From JBHIKY01 sp042139015 (GTDB lineage Bacteria; Bacillota; Bacilli; Bacillales; Marinococcaceae): a stretch of DNA of 63,058 nucleotides. Every line of letters begins with the position of its first letter. The first letter of the stretch is position 1. The DNA lies in contig NZ_JBHIKY010000022.1 of assembly GCF_042139015.1 (NCBI RefSeq), forward strand, positions 1 to 63,058, in the 5' to 3' direction. The notes under the pieces are model-generated. The model made no database searches and was not told the origin of the DNA. It saw only the letters and a program-made list of their open reading frames with translations. Positions 44,364 to 52,672 of this stretch are shown piece after piece. The position numbers were made by a program, and so were the translations under genes.

Positions 44364-46169
44364 TTGAAGAAGAAAAGTTTGCTGTTTCTCTTGATTGCAT
44401 TGCTTTCTTTCGGTCTGGTTCTTGCGGCATGCAGCGGCGGAGGCGAAGAAACAGAGGGAGAAGGAGATGGTTCCGGCTCTGAAGAAGAGACTGGCACCAG
44501 TGAAGAAGAAGCTGCAGAAAATGAAGAAGCGGCCGGTGAGCCTCAGGACGGCGGCTCCATCACAGCTGCGATGTATTCCGCTCCGGGCGGCCAGTTTAAT
44601 CCTATCTTTTATGAAGATGCATATGAAGCGAATGTTCTGGATTTTACTCATGAAGCACTCGTAGCCCAGGACGATGAATTAGAATTTATTCCAGAACTGG
44701 CATCTGAATGGGAATTCAATGATGATCAGACAGAACTGACATACACACTTGAAGAAGGCGTCACATGGCATGACGGAGAAGAATTTACAGCGGAGGATGT
44801 TGTCTTTACTTATACGTCTATTGCTGACCCTGAATATGTTAACTCCGGCGGGGTACGGATCGATTACGTAAACAAACTTGTAGGCTTTGAAGAGTATCAA
44901 AGCGGAGAAGCGGATGAGCTTGAAGGCGTTCAGGCTGACGGGGATTACACTGTAACCTTTACATTCTCAGAGCCGAATGTTACCGGACTATTTAATACCA
45001 GCTTTCCTATTATTCCAGAACATATCTTTGGAGATGTAGCAGTGGAAGATATGCCGGAGCACTCTGCCTCTATTAATGCAGGAGAAGTCATTGGTACCGG
45101 TCCATTCCAACTGTCAGATATGCAGGACGGCGAGCAGTATATCTTAGACAAGCATGAAGATTACTGGCAGGGAGAGCCGCATCTCGACCGCATTCAGTGG
45201 CAGGTTATCGACCAGGAGATCATGACTGGTATGTTCGATAACGGCGAGCTTGATCTTGTAAAAGATCCTGGCGGTGTTCCGAAAGCAGATAAAGAAACTG
45301 TAGAAGGTATGGATAATATTGTTACATTCGAAATGCAGGATCTTGGCTATCAATACCTTGGCTTTAAACATCATCACGGATCGGACGATTCACCGACGGA
45401 TTCCGATTCATGGGAACCAAATGAAAAGGTGCAGGACAAGCAAGTGCGTCAGGCTATTGCCCACGCTATTAATCGCCAGGGTATGATCGACGGTTTAATG
45501 TATGAAAGCGGGGCAGTATTAAATGCTCCATTCCCGGAAGCTTCCTGGGCGTTCAATGCAGATGCAGTAAATGAATACGAGTACAGCGAAGAAAAAGCGA
45601 ACGAGCTTCTTGACGAAGCAGGCTATGAGGATACAAACGATGACGGCATCCGCGAAAACCCGGATGGCGAAGAATTCGAACTAAATCTGGACTATCCGAC
45701 AGGAAATGCTGTACGTGAACAAGCTGCACCGATCATCCAGGAAAACCTGGAAGCAGTCGGCTTAAAAGTGAATCTGCGCAACCCTCGTGAAGCAGCAGCT
45801 CACTTTGAAGAGGTAGAGAAGAACGATACCGATTGGGATATGTATCTTGCAGGCTGGAGTCTTTCTTCCGGAGATCCGGATCCATCCGGCATTCATAAAT
45901 CGGATGCTGCTTACAACTATCTGCGCTGGGAAAATGAAGAAAGTGATCAGCTGATTGAAGAAGCCATGAAGGCTCCTGATGCATTTGAAACTGAATACCG
46001 TGAAGAAAAGTATGCAGAGTGGGCGCAGTTATTCTCTGAAGAACTGCCGGAAATTCCGTTGTATTCCGAAAACAACGTATTTGCTCATAATGCAAACCTC
46101 CATGGTATTACTAGAAAGCCGCATACCATTGTAGACAATTCTCATGAATGGTGGCTGAATCAAGAATAA
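44364..46169 (+). CDS. appA: Oligopeptide-binding lipoprotein AppA
   Basis: Extracellular solute-binding protein of family 5 that delivers peptides to AppBC. A lipoprotein signal ends LVLAAC (lipidated Cys at residue 22) and is followed by an unusually acidic linker of about 40 residues before the binding domain (ITAAMYSAPGGQFNPIFYEDAYEANVLDFTHEALV). 601 aa. The start is TTG 44364 behind AAGGGGG. Acidity throughout is typical of an exported protein from a halophile. Confidence 0.92.
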   Translation: MKKKSLLFLLIALLSFGLVLAACSGGGEETEGEGDGSGSEEETGTSEEEAAENEEAAGEPQDGGSITAAMYSAPGGQFNPIFYEDAYEANVLDFTHEALVAQDDELEFIPELASEWEFNDDQTELTYTLEEGVTWHDGEEFTAEDVVFTYTSIADPEYVNSGGVRIDYVNKLVGFEEYQSGEADELEGVQADGDYTVTFTFSEPNVTGLFNTSFPIIPEHIFGDVAVEDMPEHSASINAGEVIGTGPFQLSDMQDGEQYILDKHEDYWQGEPHLDRIQWQVIDQEIMTGMFDNGELDLVKDPGGVPKADKETVEGMDNIVTFEMQDLGYQYLGFKHHHGSDDSPTDSDSWEPNEKVQDKQVRQAIAHAINRQGMIDGLMYESGAVLNAPFPEASWAFNADAVNEYEYSEEKANELLDEAGYEDTNDDGIRENPDGEEFELNLDYPTGNAVREQAAPIIQENLEAVGLKVNLRNPREAAAHFEEVEKNDTDWDMYLAGWSLSSGDPDPSGIHKSDAAYNYLRWENEESDQLIEEAMKAPDAFETEYREEKYAEWAQLFSEELPEIPLYSENNVFAHNANLHGITRKPHTIVDNSHEWWLNQE

Positions 46170-46325
46170 GCCTTAAAATAGTAAGGGGGCGTATGGTCAG
46201 ACCTGCCATACGTCCTTTTTTCAAAAAATATTACTTTAGCAAAACTTCGGTGACGTTCTGTCACTGCGGTTTTACTAAAGAGAATATGCTCTGTTTATTT
46301 TTAGCAAGTAGGAGGATAAAACATT

Positions 46326-47288
46326 ATGTATAAATACATCGTACGAAGGATCCTACTTTTTATCCCTATGCTGATTGCGGTCTCATTTATTGTATTTTTA
46401 TTGGCGTATCTAGCTCCCGGAGATCCTTTGACTGGAGAAATTGATCCGAACATAGATGCGGAAGTATTTGAGCAGAGAAGAGAAGCGATGGGATTAAATG
46501 ATCCGTTTCATGTACAATACTTTAATTGGGTTGGATCTGTAGTACAGGGCAATCTTGGGGATTCCATGCACTACAATGGCCGGACGGTGCAGGGGCTGAT
46601 TTTATCGAGGGTGGATAATACTTTGTCGTTATCGGTATTTGCCTTGTTTGTCACCTTGGTGGTGGCGCTGCCAATTGGTATTTATTCTGCAAAAAAGCCG
46701 TATTCCACGCTTGATTATGGAGCTACCACCTTTGCATTTTTAGGGCTTGCGACACCTAATTTCTTTGCAGGGCTGCTGCTCATTTACTTTTTTGCTTTTC
46801 AAATCAGTATATTTCCATCTCAGGGTTCGGTCTCTTCCGTAGGGCTTGAAGGCTTTGAATATTTTCTGGACAGACTCAGGCACCTGGTGCTTCCGGGACT
46901 GACGCTCGGACTCTCAAGTACAGCTATTTACATGCGCTATATGCGAAGTGAAATGCTTGATGTCATGGGAAGCGATTTTATCCGTACAGCCAAAGCGAAA
47001 GGGATGGGTTCAAGAAGTGTACTTTATAAACATACGCTTCGAAACGCATTAATTCCAATCATTACACTGCTCGGATTTGAATTTGGAATGCTGCTGAGCG
47101 GGGCCGTTATTACAGAAGCTGTTTTTAACTATCCGGGACTTGGAACATTATTTCTTAACTCGATCGTCAATCGTGATTACCCCGTCATCATGGGAATTAA
47201 CCTCATTCTATCGGTGACCATCCTTGTCGGGAACCTCCTGGCTGATATCTTTTATGCGGTCGTCGATCCAAGAATTCGTTACGATTAA
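46326..47288 (+). CDS. appB: Oligopeptide ABC transporter permease AppB
   Basis: Inner-membrane permease of the DppB/OppB type. 320 aa, beginning MYKYIVRRILLFIPMLIAVSF, with six membrane helices and the EAA-loop that contacts the ATPases (DFIRTAKAKGMGSRSVLYKHTLRNALIP). It starts at ATG 46326 behind AGGAGG, 156 bases after appA. Confidence 0.94.
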   Translation: MYKYIVRRILLFIPMLIAVSFIVFLLAYLAPGDPLTGEIDPNIDAEVFEQRREAMGLNDPFHVQYFNWVGSVVQGNLGDSMHYNGRTVQGLILSRVDNTLSLSVFALFVTLVVALPIGIYSAKKPYSTLDYGATTFAFLGLATPNFFAGLLLIYFFAFQISIFPSQGSVSSVGLEGFEYFLDRLRHLVLPGLTLGLSSTAIYMRYMRSEMLDVMGSDFIRTAKAKGMGSRSVLYKHTLRNALIPIITLLGFEFGMLLSGAVITEAVFNYPGLGTLFLNSIVNRDYPVIMGINLILSVTILVGNLLADIFYAVVDPRIRYD

Positions 47289-47300
47289 GGGGTGAACATT

Positions 47301-48203
47301 GTGGAAAATCAACAGGCAGCTATGACTGCGGATGCTAAGAAAAAACATGGACATAGTCCTTTAAAACTTGCCATGAAACGATTCATGAAAAATAAGCTGG
47401 CAATTGCCGGAATTGTGATTCTCGTATTTTTTACATTGGTTGCTATATTTGCTCCATTTTTGACAGATCAGGACCCTACCAAGTCAGATCTTTTGAGTGT
47501 CATGCAGCCGCCAAGCTCTGATCACTGGCTTGGTACAGACGGATCCGGACGAGACAATTTCGCCCGTTTAGTTTATGGGTCGAGAATTACATTAATTATC
47601 GGGTTTTTCGCAATGCTGTGTACATTGGTGATTGGAGTCCTGCTTGGCTCGATCGCCGGCTATTATGGTGGAATTGTTGACGGTATTATCATGCGTGCTG
47701 CTGATGTAATGCTGACACTTCCATTTATCCTTTTTGTACTAACCGTTATTGCGATTGTCCAAAACATTACCATTACTTTATTTATTATCGTCATTTCCAT
47801 CACGACGTGGCCAAACATCACCAGGATTCTGCGGGGAACGTTTTTATCTCTGCGGGAAAAGGAATATATTCTAGGGGCCCGTTCTGTCGGGTGTTCTGAC
47901 TGGCGTATTATTACGAAGCATTTCCTGCCGAATGCGGTCGGTCCGATAATCGTTAACGCCACAGTTATGATGGCTACAATGATTATTTTAGAGTCTGGGC
48001 TCAGCTTTATCGGCGCAGGTGTGCCGCAGCCGACACCGACGTGGGGCAACATGGTAAATGAAGCAAGAAGCATGAGAGTCCTGCAGGGGGCGCCGGAAGC
48101 GTGGGTGCCGCCGGGAATGGCCATCCTACTTACTGTGCTTGCGATTAACTTTATCGGGGACGGCCTTCGGGATGCCTTTGATCCGAAAAGCAGCCAGCGT
48201 TAA
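47301..48203 (+). CDS. appC: Oligopeptide ABC transporter permease AppC
   Basis: Second permease, DppC/OppC type. An N-terminal helix (KLAIAGIVILVFFTLVAIFAPF) and five more precede and surround the EAA loop (EYILGARSVGCSDWRIITKHFLPNAVGP). I start at GTG 47301 behind AAGGGGTGA (300 aa); a GTG three codons upstream lies in that site. It ends the app operon and is followed by a terminator. Confidence 0.93.
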   Translation: MENQQAAMTADAKKKHGHSPLKLAMKRFMKNKLAIAGIVILVFFTLVAIFAPFLTDQDPTKSDLLSVMQPPSSDHWLGTDGSGRDNFARLVYGSRITLIIGFFAMLCTLVIGVLLGSIAGYYGGIVDGIIMRAADVMLTLPFILFVLTVIAIVQNITITLFIIVISITTWPNITRILRGTFLSLREKEYILGARSVGCSDWRIITKHFLPNAVGPIIVNATVMMATMIILESGLSFIGAGVPQPTPTWGNMVNEARSMRVLQGAPEAWVPPGMAILLTVLAINFIGDGLRDAFDPKSSQR

Positions 48204-48228
48204 AAATAATAGAGTGAAAAAGGGTCTA

Positions 48229-48270
48229 AGGGCGGCAGTTCCAGCTGGATTGCCGTCCTATCATTATTTT
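48229..48270 (+). terminator. app operon terminator
   Basis: AGGGCGGCA, a 13-base loop, then TGCCGTCCT followed by a T-rich tract, 25 bases after appC. Confidence 0.75.
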
Positions 48271-48301
48271 AAAAAATTTTTTTGTGAAACGGGAAATGTG
48301 C

Positions 48302-48330
48302 TTGTCATTCCTATTTCCATGTGATATTAT
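48302..48330 (+). promoter_or_regulatory. tRNA-Ser promoter
   Basis: TTGTCA and TATTAT are separated by 17 bases; the tRNA begins 27 bases downstream. Confidence 0.8.
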
Positions 48331-48357
48331 ATTCTTTGTCAGCCAAAAACAACAGAC

Positions 48358-48450
48358 GGAGGAGTACCCAAGTCCGGCTGAAGGGAGCGGTCTTGAAAAC
48401 CGCCAGGGGCTTCACGGCCCGCGGGGGTTCGAATCCCTCCTCCTCCGCCA
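48358..48450 (+). tRNA. tRNA-Ser (anticodon UGA)
   Basis: Acceptor arms GGAGGAG and CTCCTCC pair perfectly, with discriminator G and encoded CCA. The anticodon stem GCGGT/ACCGC encloses CTTGAAA, anticodon TGA at 48394-48396. The long variable arm is that of a type II tRNA. A tRNA-Ser gene at this place next to serS is also found in B. subtilis. Confidence 0.98.
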
Positions 48451-48766
48451 TTAATTAAATGAATACGTTAAGATTACAAGCATAACTCTGTATACACTGC
48501 AGGTTATGCTTTTTTAAACTTTTATAAACGTTTTTCTCATTTTTGATACCCTTAAATTGCTGGTTACTACACGGCTAAAGAGTAATAATATATTTTAGCA
48601 ATATTGAATGAAACGCAATTTACTTAAACTTATCGAACGAAGTGGAATGAGGGTAACTGGAGTAGAAAAAATGTTTAGGGGTATTTTACTATTCGTTGAA
48701 GCAACCAATGTAAAATCAGGGAAAAATATTATCTAGGAATTCATTATTCGACTAAAAGATTTCTTA
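48451..48766. other. Gap between tRNA-Ser and the DUF1801 gene
   Basis: About 316 AT-rich bases. They hold the tRNA terminator at 48478-48515 (AAGCATAAC/GTTATGCTT plus T-run), and I see no gene. Confidence 0.6.
48478..48515 (+). terminator. tRNA-Ser terminator
   Basis: AAGCATAAC, a loop of 16 bases, then GTTATGCTT continuing into a T-run. A near-duplicate stem recurs at 49236-49266. Confidence 0.88.
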
Positions 48767-49222
48767 TTGTTTGGTATAGTTTACAAAGGAGCTGGCGCTA
48801 AGTATGAACAAAAAACAAAAGAAAACAATTATAGTGTAAGAGAATTTATTGAAGAGGTGGAACAGCCGAAAAAAAGAGAGGATTCCTTTAAGCTTTTGGA
48901 TATCTTTAAAGAAACAACAGGTCATGAAGCGAAAATGTGGGGCCAGAGCATTATCGGCTTTGGATCGTACCATTATAAATATCCAACCGGTCACGAAGGG
49001 GATGCTCCTCTTGTTGGCTTTTCTCCTCGAAAAGCCAAAATCAGCTTATATTTTGCCACGGGAGACCCGGATAGAGAATTTCTGCTGAAGAATTTCGGAA
49101 AGCATACTACCGGAAAAGCATGTGTATATATAAACAAACTTGATGATATTGATGTGGAGGTACTAGACCTCATTCGCCAGTCTGTTGATTTCCTCAAAAA
49201 AACGTACCCCGACCAGCCATAA
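48767..49222 (+). CDS. DUF1801 family protein, start codon uncertain
   Basis: Small soluble protein of the YdhG/DUF1801 (SufE-like fold) family, function unknown. Conserved core KREDSFKLLDIFKETTGHEAKMWG, IIGFGSYHYKYPTGHEGDAP and FSPRKAKISLYF. Relatives begin M-K-Y-E; here the codon before AAG-TAT-GAA is GCT (48797), although an AAAGGAG site is placed correctly for it. The frame remains open back to TTG 48767, giving 151 aa, but that start has no ribosome-binding site. An ATG at 48804 is in the wrong frame. Confidence 0.75.
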   Translation: MFGIVYKGAGAKYEQKTKENNYSVREFIEEVEQPKKREDSFKLLDIFKETTGHEAKMWGQSIIGFGSYHYKYPTGHEGDAPLVGFSPRKAKISLYFATGDPDREFLLKNFGKHTTGKACVYINKLDDIDVEVLDLIRQSVDFLKKTYPDQP

Positions 49223-49235
49223 TTTAAAGTGCAGC

Positions 49236-49266
49236 AAGCATAACCTATACAGGGTTATGCTTTTTT
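49236..49266 (+). terminator. Terminator behind the DUF1801 gene
   Basis: AAGCATAACC-TATACAG-GGTTATGCTT continuing into a T-run, nearly the same stem as the tRNA-Ser terminator 760 bases upstream. Confidence 0.9.
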
Positions 49267-49317
49267 GTGTTGAATTCGGAATTCATAATATGATTATTCA
49301 AACATATATTTAAATGT

Positions 49318-49337
49318 TATAATCAAATTAACATTTG
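49318..49337 (+). promoter_or_regulatory. cad promoter -10 and CadC operator
   Basis: TATAAT at 49318-49323 is followed at once by CAAAT-TAAC-ATTTG (49324-49337), the inverted repeat of the known cad operator class bound by CadC/SmtB-type repressors. Metal-free CadC should block transcription of cadCA here. Confidence 0.78.
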
Positions 49338-49356
49338 AATGATTGGAGTGTGGAAA

Positions 49357-49737
49357 ATGAATAAGCAGCAGGATGTATGTGAGGTCACCTGTTATGATCC
49401 TGAGAAAATAAAAGCCATTCACGAGCAGATTGATCATGAGAGGGCAGAGCTGATGTCGATACTGTTCAAAGGACTAGCGGAGCCAAGCAGACTGAAAATA
49501 TTGCAGGCTTTAACGCTAGAAAAAGAGCTTTGTGTGTGCGATGTGGCGTATCTGCTCAAATCGCCAATTGCCAATGCTTCCCACCATCTGCGATCTCTAA
49601 GAAGAAGCGGTTTGTTAAAATTTAGAAAAGAAGGAAAGCTGGTCTGGTATTCCCTTGATAATGAGCAAGTGAAAGAAATACTTTCTATGGCAATGATGCC
49701 TCACCAAAAAAGGACAGATAGTCATGCAGCACAATAA
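49357..49737 (+). CDS. cadC: Cadmium/zinc-responsive repressor CadC (ArsR family)
   Basis: Winged-helix repressor released by Cd, Pb or Zn. 126 aa from ATG 49357. It carries the CadC thiolates: an N-terminal C-E-V-T-C (VCEVTCYD) and the ELCVCDVA pair in the recognition region, plus IANASHHLRSLRRSGLLKFRKEGKLVWYSL. It is preceded by a cad-type operator and overlaps cadA by 14 bases, so the two are an operon. Confidence 0.93.
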   Translation: MNKQQDVCEVTCYDPEKIKAIHEQIDHERAELMSILFKGLAEPSRLKILQALTLEKELCVCDVAYLLKSPIANASHHLRSLRRSGLLKFRKEGKLVWYSLDNEQVKEILSMAMMPHQKRTDSHAAQ

Positions 49738-51841
49738 TGACCAAAAACAAGTGTTTCGAATAAAAGGCTTTACGTGAGCGGGCTGTGCCAAAACATTCGA
49801 AAAGAATGTGCTGCGCCTGGAAGGCGTAGAAGAAGCAATTGTTAATTTTGCAGCTTCAAAAATAACTATTACCGGCAGCGCCACGATTGAAGAATTAGAA
49901 AATGCAGGAGCTTTTGAACATTTGAAAGTGGTTCCGGAAAATCAAGCTTTCAAAGAAGAATCAGAGCCATTTTGGAGAAGGCATTTTTCCTTATTTATCT
50001 CTATTATTCTCCTAATAACTGCTTTTATGACCCACATGGCGGCAGGAGAAAAGTCTTTGCTTACTGTTTTCTTTTATTTATCATCCATGGTCATTGGAGG
50101 AAGATCTTTATTTATTAGAGGTTTGAAAAATTTGTTTCAGTTAAAATTTGATATGAGAACTCTGATGACAATAGCTATAATTGGTGCTGCAGCGATCGGT
50201 GAATGGGGAGAAGGGGCCGTGGTCGTTTTATTGTTTGCGATCAGTGAAGCACTCGAGCGTTATTCAATGGATAAAGCACGAAACTCCATACGCAGTCTTA
50301 TGGAGCTCAGTCCAAAAGAAGCGTTGATTCGCCGGAACGGTGAGGAACTGACAGTCCCGGTCGATAGTATTAAGATTGGCGATACTCTCATCGTAAAACC
50401 CGGCAAAAAAATAGCGATGGATGGAGAGATTATTAAAGGGCACTCAACTATTAACCAAGCCGCAATCACAGGTGAATCCATGCCGGTAGAAAAAACGATG
50501 GCAGACAATGTATTTGCCGGTACAATGAACGAAGAAGGCGTCTTAGAAGTAAAGGTAACGAAACATGTAAAGGATACAACACTTGCAAAAATAATTCATT
50601 TAGTTGAAGAAGCACAGCAGGAACGAGCTCCGTCTCAGGCATTTGTAGATCGTTTTGCTGCATATTATACGCCTGCTATTATTCTCACGGCGATTCTTGT
50701 AGCAGCTGTCCCACCATTACTATTCTCGGCTGGATGGCAGCCATGGCTCTATCAAGGATTAGCTGTGCTTGTAGTTGGCTGCCCCTGTGCTCTAGTTATT
50801 TCCACTCCAGTTGCAGTGGTGACGGCCATTGGTACCGCAGCTAAGCATGGAGTATTGATCAAAGGCGGTGCCTATTTAGAAGAGGCAGGCGCATTAAAGG
50901 CAGTGGCATTTGATAAGACGGGAACGTTGACAAAAGGAAAGCCTGCTGTCATTGAAATGGCTGCGGAAAATGAAAGAGAAGCTATTACACTGGCAGCTGC
51001 CCTTGAAAAAAACTCTAACCATCCGTTAGCAGCTGCGATCATGACAAAAGCCGCACAAGAAAAAATCGATCTTCAGATTGTGGAAGTAGAAAATTTTCGC
51101 TCTATAACTGGAAAAGGAGTCAAGGGGACGATTGACGGAATTGTTTATTACATCGGCAGTCCGGAGCTTTTTAAGAATATGCAGCCAGCATGGTGGAATT
51201 CCGAATATGAAAAACAAATAGAACATTTTCAAAAACTTGGAACTACCGTACTTCTGCTGGGAAGCGAAAGCAGGTTAGCCGGTCTTTTTTCTGTGGCGGA
51301 TGAAGTCCGGGAAGGAAGTGCCCGCACTATTAAAGCTCTTCATGATATGGGGATAGAAGAAACCATTATGCTGACAGGTGACAACCGAGAAACGGCACAG
51401 GCAATTGGAAGCAGTATTGGGGTATCTTCTATTCAGGCAAATCTATTGCCGGAGGATAAGGTTTCGTTTATGAAAAAACTGGCCGCGAACCACAAAAAGG
51501 CAGCGATGGTGGGAGATGGGGTCAATGATGCTCCGGCACTTGCAAGCAGTACAGTCGGAATTGCAATGGGGGGAGTGGGGACAGATACAGCTCTTGAAAC
51601 AGCCGATATTGCGTTAATGGGTGATGATCTGGAAAAATTACCGTTCACCATAAATTTGAGCCGCAGGGCACTGGTCATCATTAAACAAAACATTGCCTTT
51701 TCCCTCGGCCTAAAAGCATTCGCATTATTGCTTGTGATTCCAGGCTGGCTTACTCTTTGGATTGCGATAATTGCCGATATGGGAGCGACACTTATCGTTA
51801 CCTTGAACAGTCTACGTTTATTAAAGTTGAAAAATAAATAA
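49724..51841 (+). CDS. cadA: CadA-type heavy-metal P-type ATPase with an in-frame TGA
   Basis: P1B ATPase exporting Cd, Zn or Pb. From ATG 49724, behind AAAAGGACAG, the frame reads MQHNNDQKQVFRIKGFT, then TGA at 49775-49777, then AGCAKTFEKNV and on without interruption for 705 codons. The TGA occupies the first Cys of the GFTCxxC heavy-metal motif; the second Cys is kept. The pump is complete: GCPCALVISTP, DKTGTLTKG, NSNHPLAA, VGDGVNDAPAL. Translation could restart at GTG 49808 and give a pump lacking the motif. Nonsense mutation, sequencing error and selenocysteine all fit. Confidence 0.88.
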
Positions 51842-51848
51842 GCAGAAA

Positions 51849-51864
51849 TGTTTCACATGAAACA
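51849..51864. promoter_or_regulatory. parS site (one mismatch)
   Basis: TGTTTCACATGAAACA differs by one base from the ParB consensus. It lies just behind cadA, outside any coding sequence. Confidence 0.88.
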
Positions 51865-51885
51865 ATTAAAATAAGGGAAATTGAT

Positions 51886-52237
51886 AAGGGTTGTATCAAA
51901 AGCCCTTAACTTAAAATACCATGGACGCCCGCCTTCTTGATACGTATCAAAAAAACGGCTGATTCATGGTATAATCTTGGAAAGTGATCGTTAGGTTACT
52001 CATAAAAATCGCCTTCTTTCGTTAATGGGTTGTGGTGACTACATTATACCGAAAGAGGCGATTTTTTTTAAAGGAAACAGGAAAAAGAGCTGTATCAAAA
52101 GATGATAATCTATTAACTTCATCCCAAAAATAATCCCGTATCACTATAAAAGTAGTAAGGGATAACTTGTTTTGGTGTGATTTTAACCACCAGAGCGGGG
52201 ACTAAAATTTTTAAAAATGTCTTTTGATACAGCCTCT
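51886..52237 (-). mobile_element. Internally deleted IS element (IS1182-like) remnant
   Basis: The ends are inverted copies of a GGCTGTATCAAAAG-type terminus (51886-51907 and 52220-52237), with a third copy at 52086-52103. On the minus strand, ATG 52003 starts MSNLTITFQDYTMNQPFF then TGA, resembling the N-terminus of IS1182-type transposases; nearly all the rest is missing. A TATAAT lies at 52043-52048 on that strand. The 52004-52068 hairpin (AAAATCGCC..CTTTCG / CGAAAG.GGCGATTTT) sequesters the transposase ribosome-binding site, as is usual in IS elements. The 52086-52237 part alone also looks like a small MITE. Confidence 0.7.
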
Positions 52238-52290
52238 TTAATATATTTTTTAAAAGACTCATCATCTTGACGAATCATTAAATACAAGAT

Positions 52291-52308
52291 TATACCCCAT
52301 GATGTATA
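52291..52308. promoter_or_regulatory. CstR operator 1
   Basis: TATAC-CCCATGAT-GTATA, an ATAC-N8-GTAT inverted repeat 38 bases before cstR. It is like known CstR operators and suggests autoregulation. Confidence 0.82.
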
Positions 52309-52345
52309 TGTATTTTTGCAAATAATCCTGCGAGGAGGTTGTGAG

Positions 52346-52606
52346 ATGGAATATACTGTCGAAACGAAAAATCGATTAAAACGTGTGGAAGGGCAGGTGC
52401 GTGGTGTTCAAAAAATGATGAATGAAGGAAAGGACTGCAAAGATGTGATTCACCAGCTGTCTGCGGCAAGAGCTGCTCTCGACCGTGCATCTACATTTAT
52501 CGTTGCACAGAATTTAGAGGAATGTATCCGCCAGCAAGCGGAGAAAGGAGAAGATTCTTCTGAATTAGTAAAAGAAGCGATTGAATTACTTGGCAAAGGC
52601 ATTTAG
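52346..52606 (+). CDS. cstR: Persulfide-sensing repressor CstR (CsoR family)
   Basis: 86 aa, starting at ATG 52346 behind GAGGAGG. Four-helix CsoR fold: RLKRVEGQVRGVQKMMNEGKDCKDVIHQLSAARAALDR, then NLEECI. It keeps the two thiolates (in KDCKDV and NLEECI) but lacks the histidine that copper-sensing CsoR needs, which identifies it as the persulfide sensor CstR (B. subtilis YrkD type). It leads the operon of sulfur-transfer genes. Four operators with identical spacing lie around it. Confidence 0.92.
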   Translation: MEYTVETKNRLKRVEGQVRGVQKMMNEGKDCKDVIHQLSAARAALDRASTFIVAQNLEECIRQQAEKGEDSSELVKEAIELLGKGI

Positions 52607-52626
52607 ATTTTTTTTATCAAATTATA

Positions 52627-52642
52627 ATACCGATGCATGTAT
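52627..52642. promoter_or_regulatory. CstR operator 2
   Basis: ATAC-CGATGCAT-GTAT, between cstR and the permease gene, 31 bases before its start. Confidence 0.75.
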
Positions 52643-52672
52643 GTGTATATTTTGAATAGAAGGGAGGAGGAC

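Noticed and set aside
51985..52075. Possible small regulatory RNA with a promoter-like TATAAT and a terminator-like hairpin
   Set aside because: Reading the other strand shows a transposase start codon and terminal inverted repeats; the hairpin fits IS self-silencing better than a small RNA.
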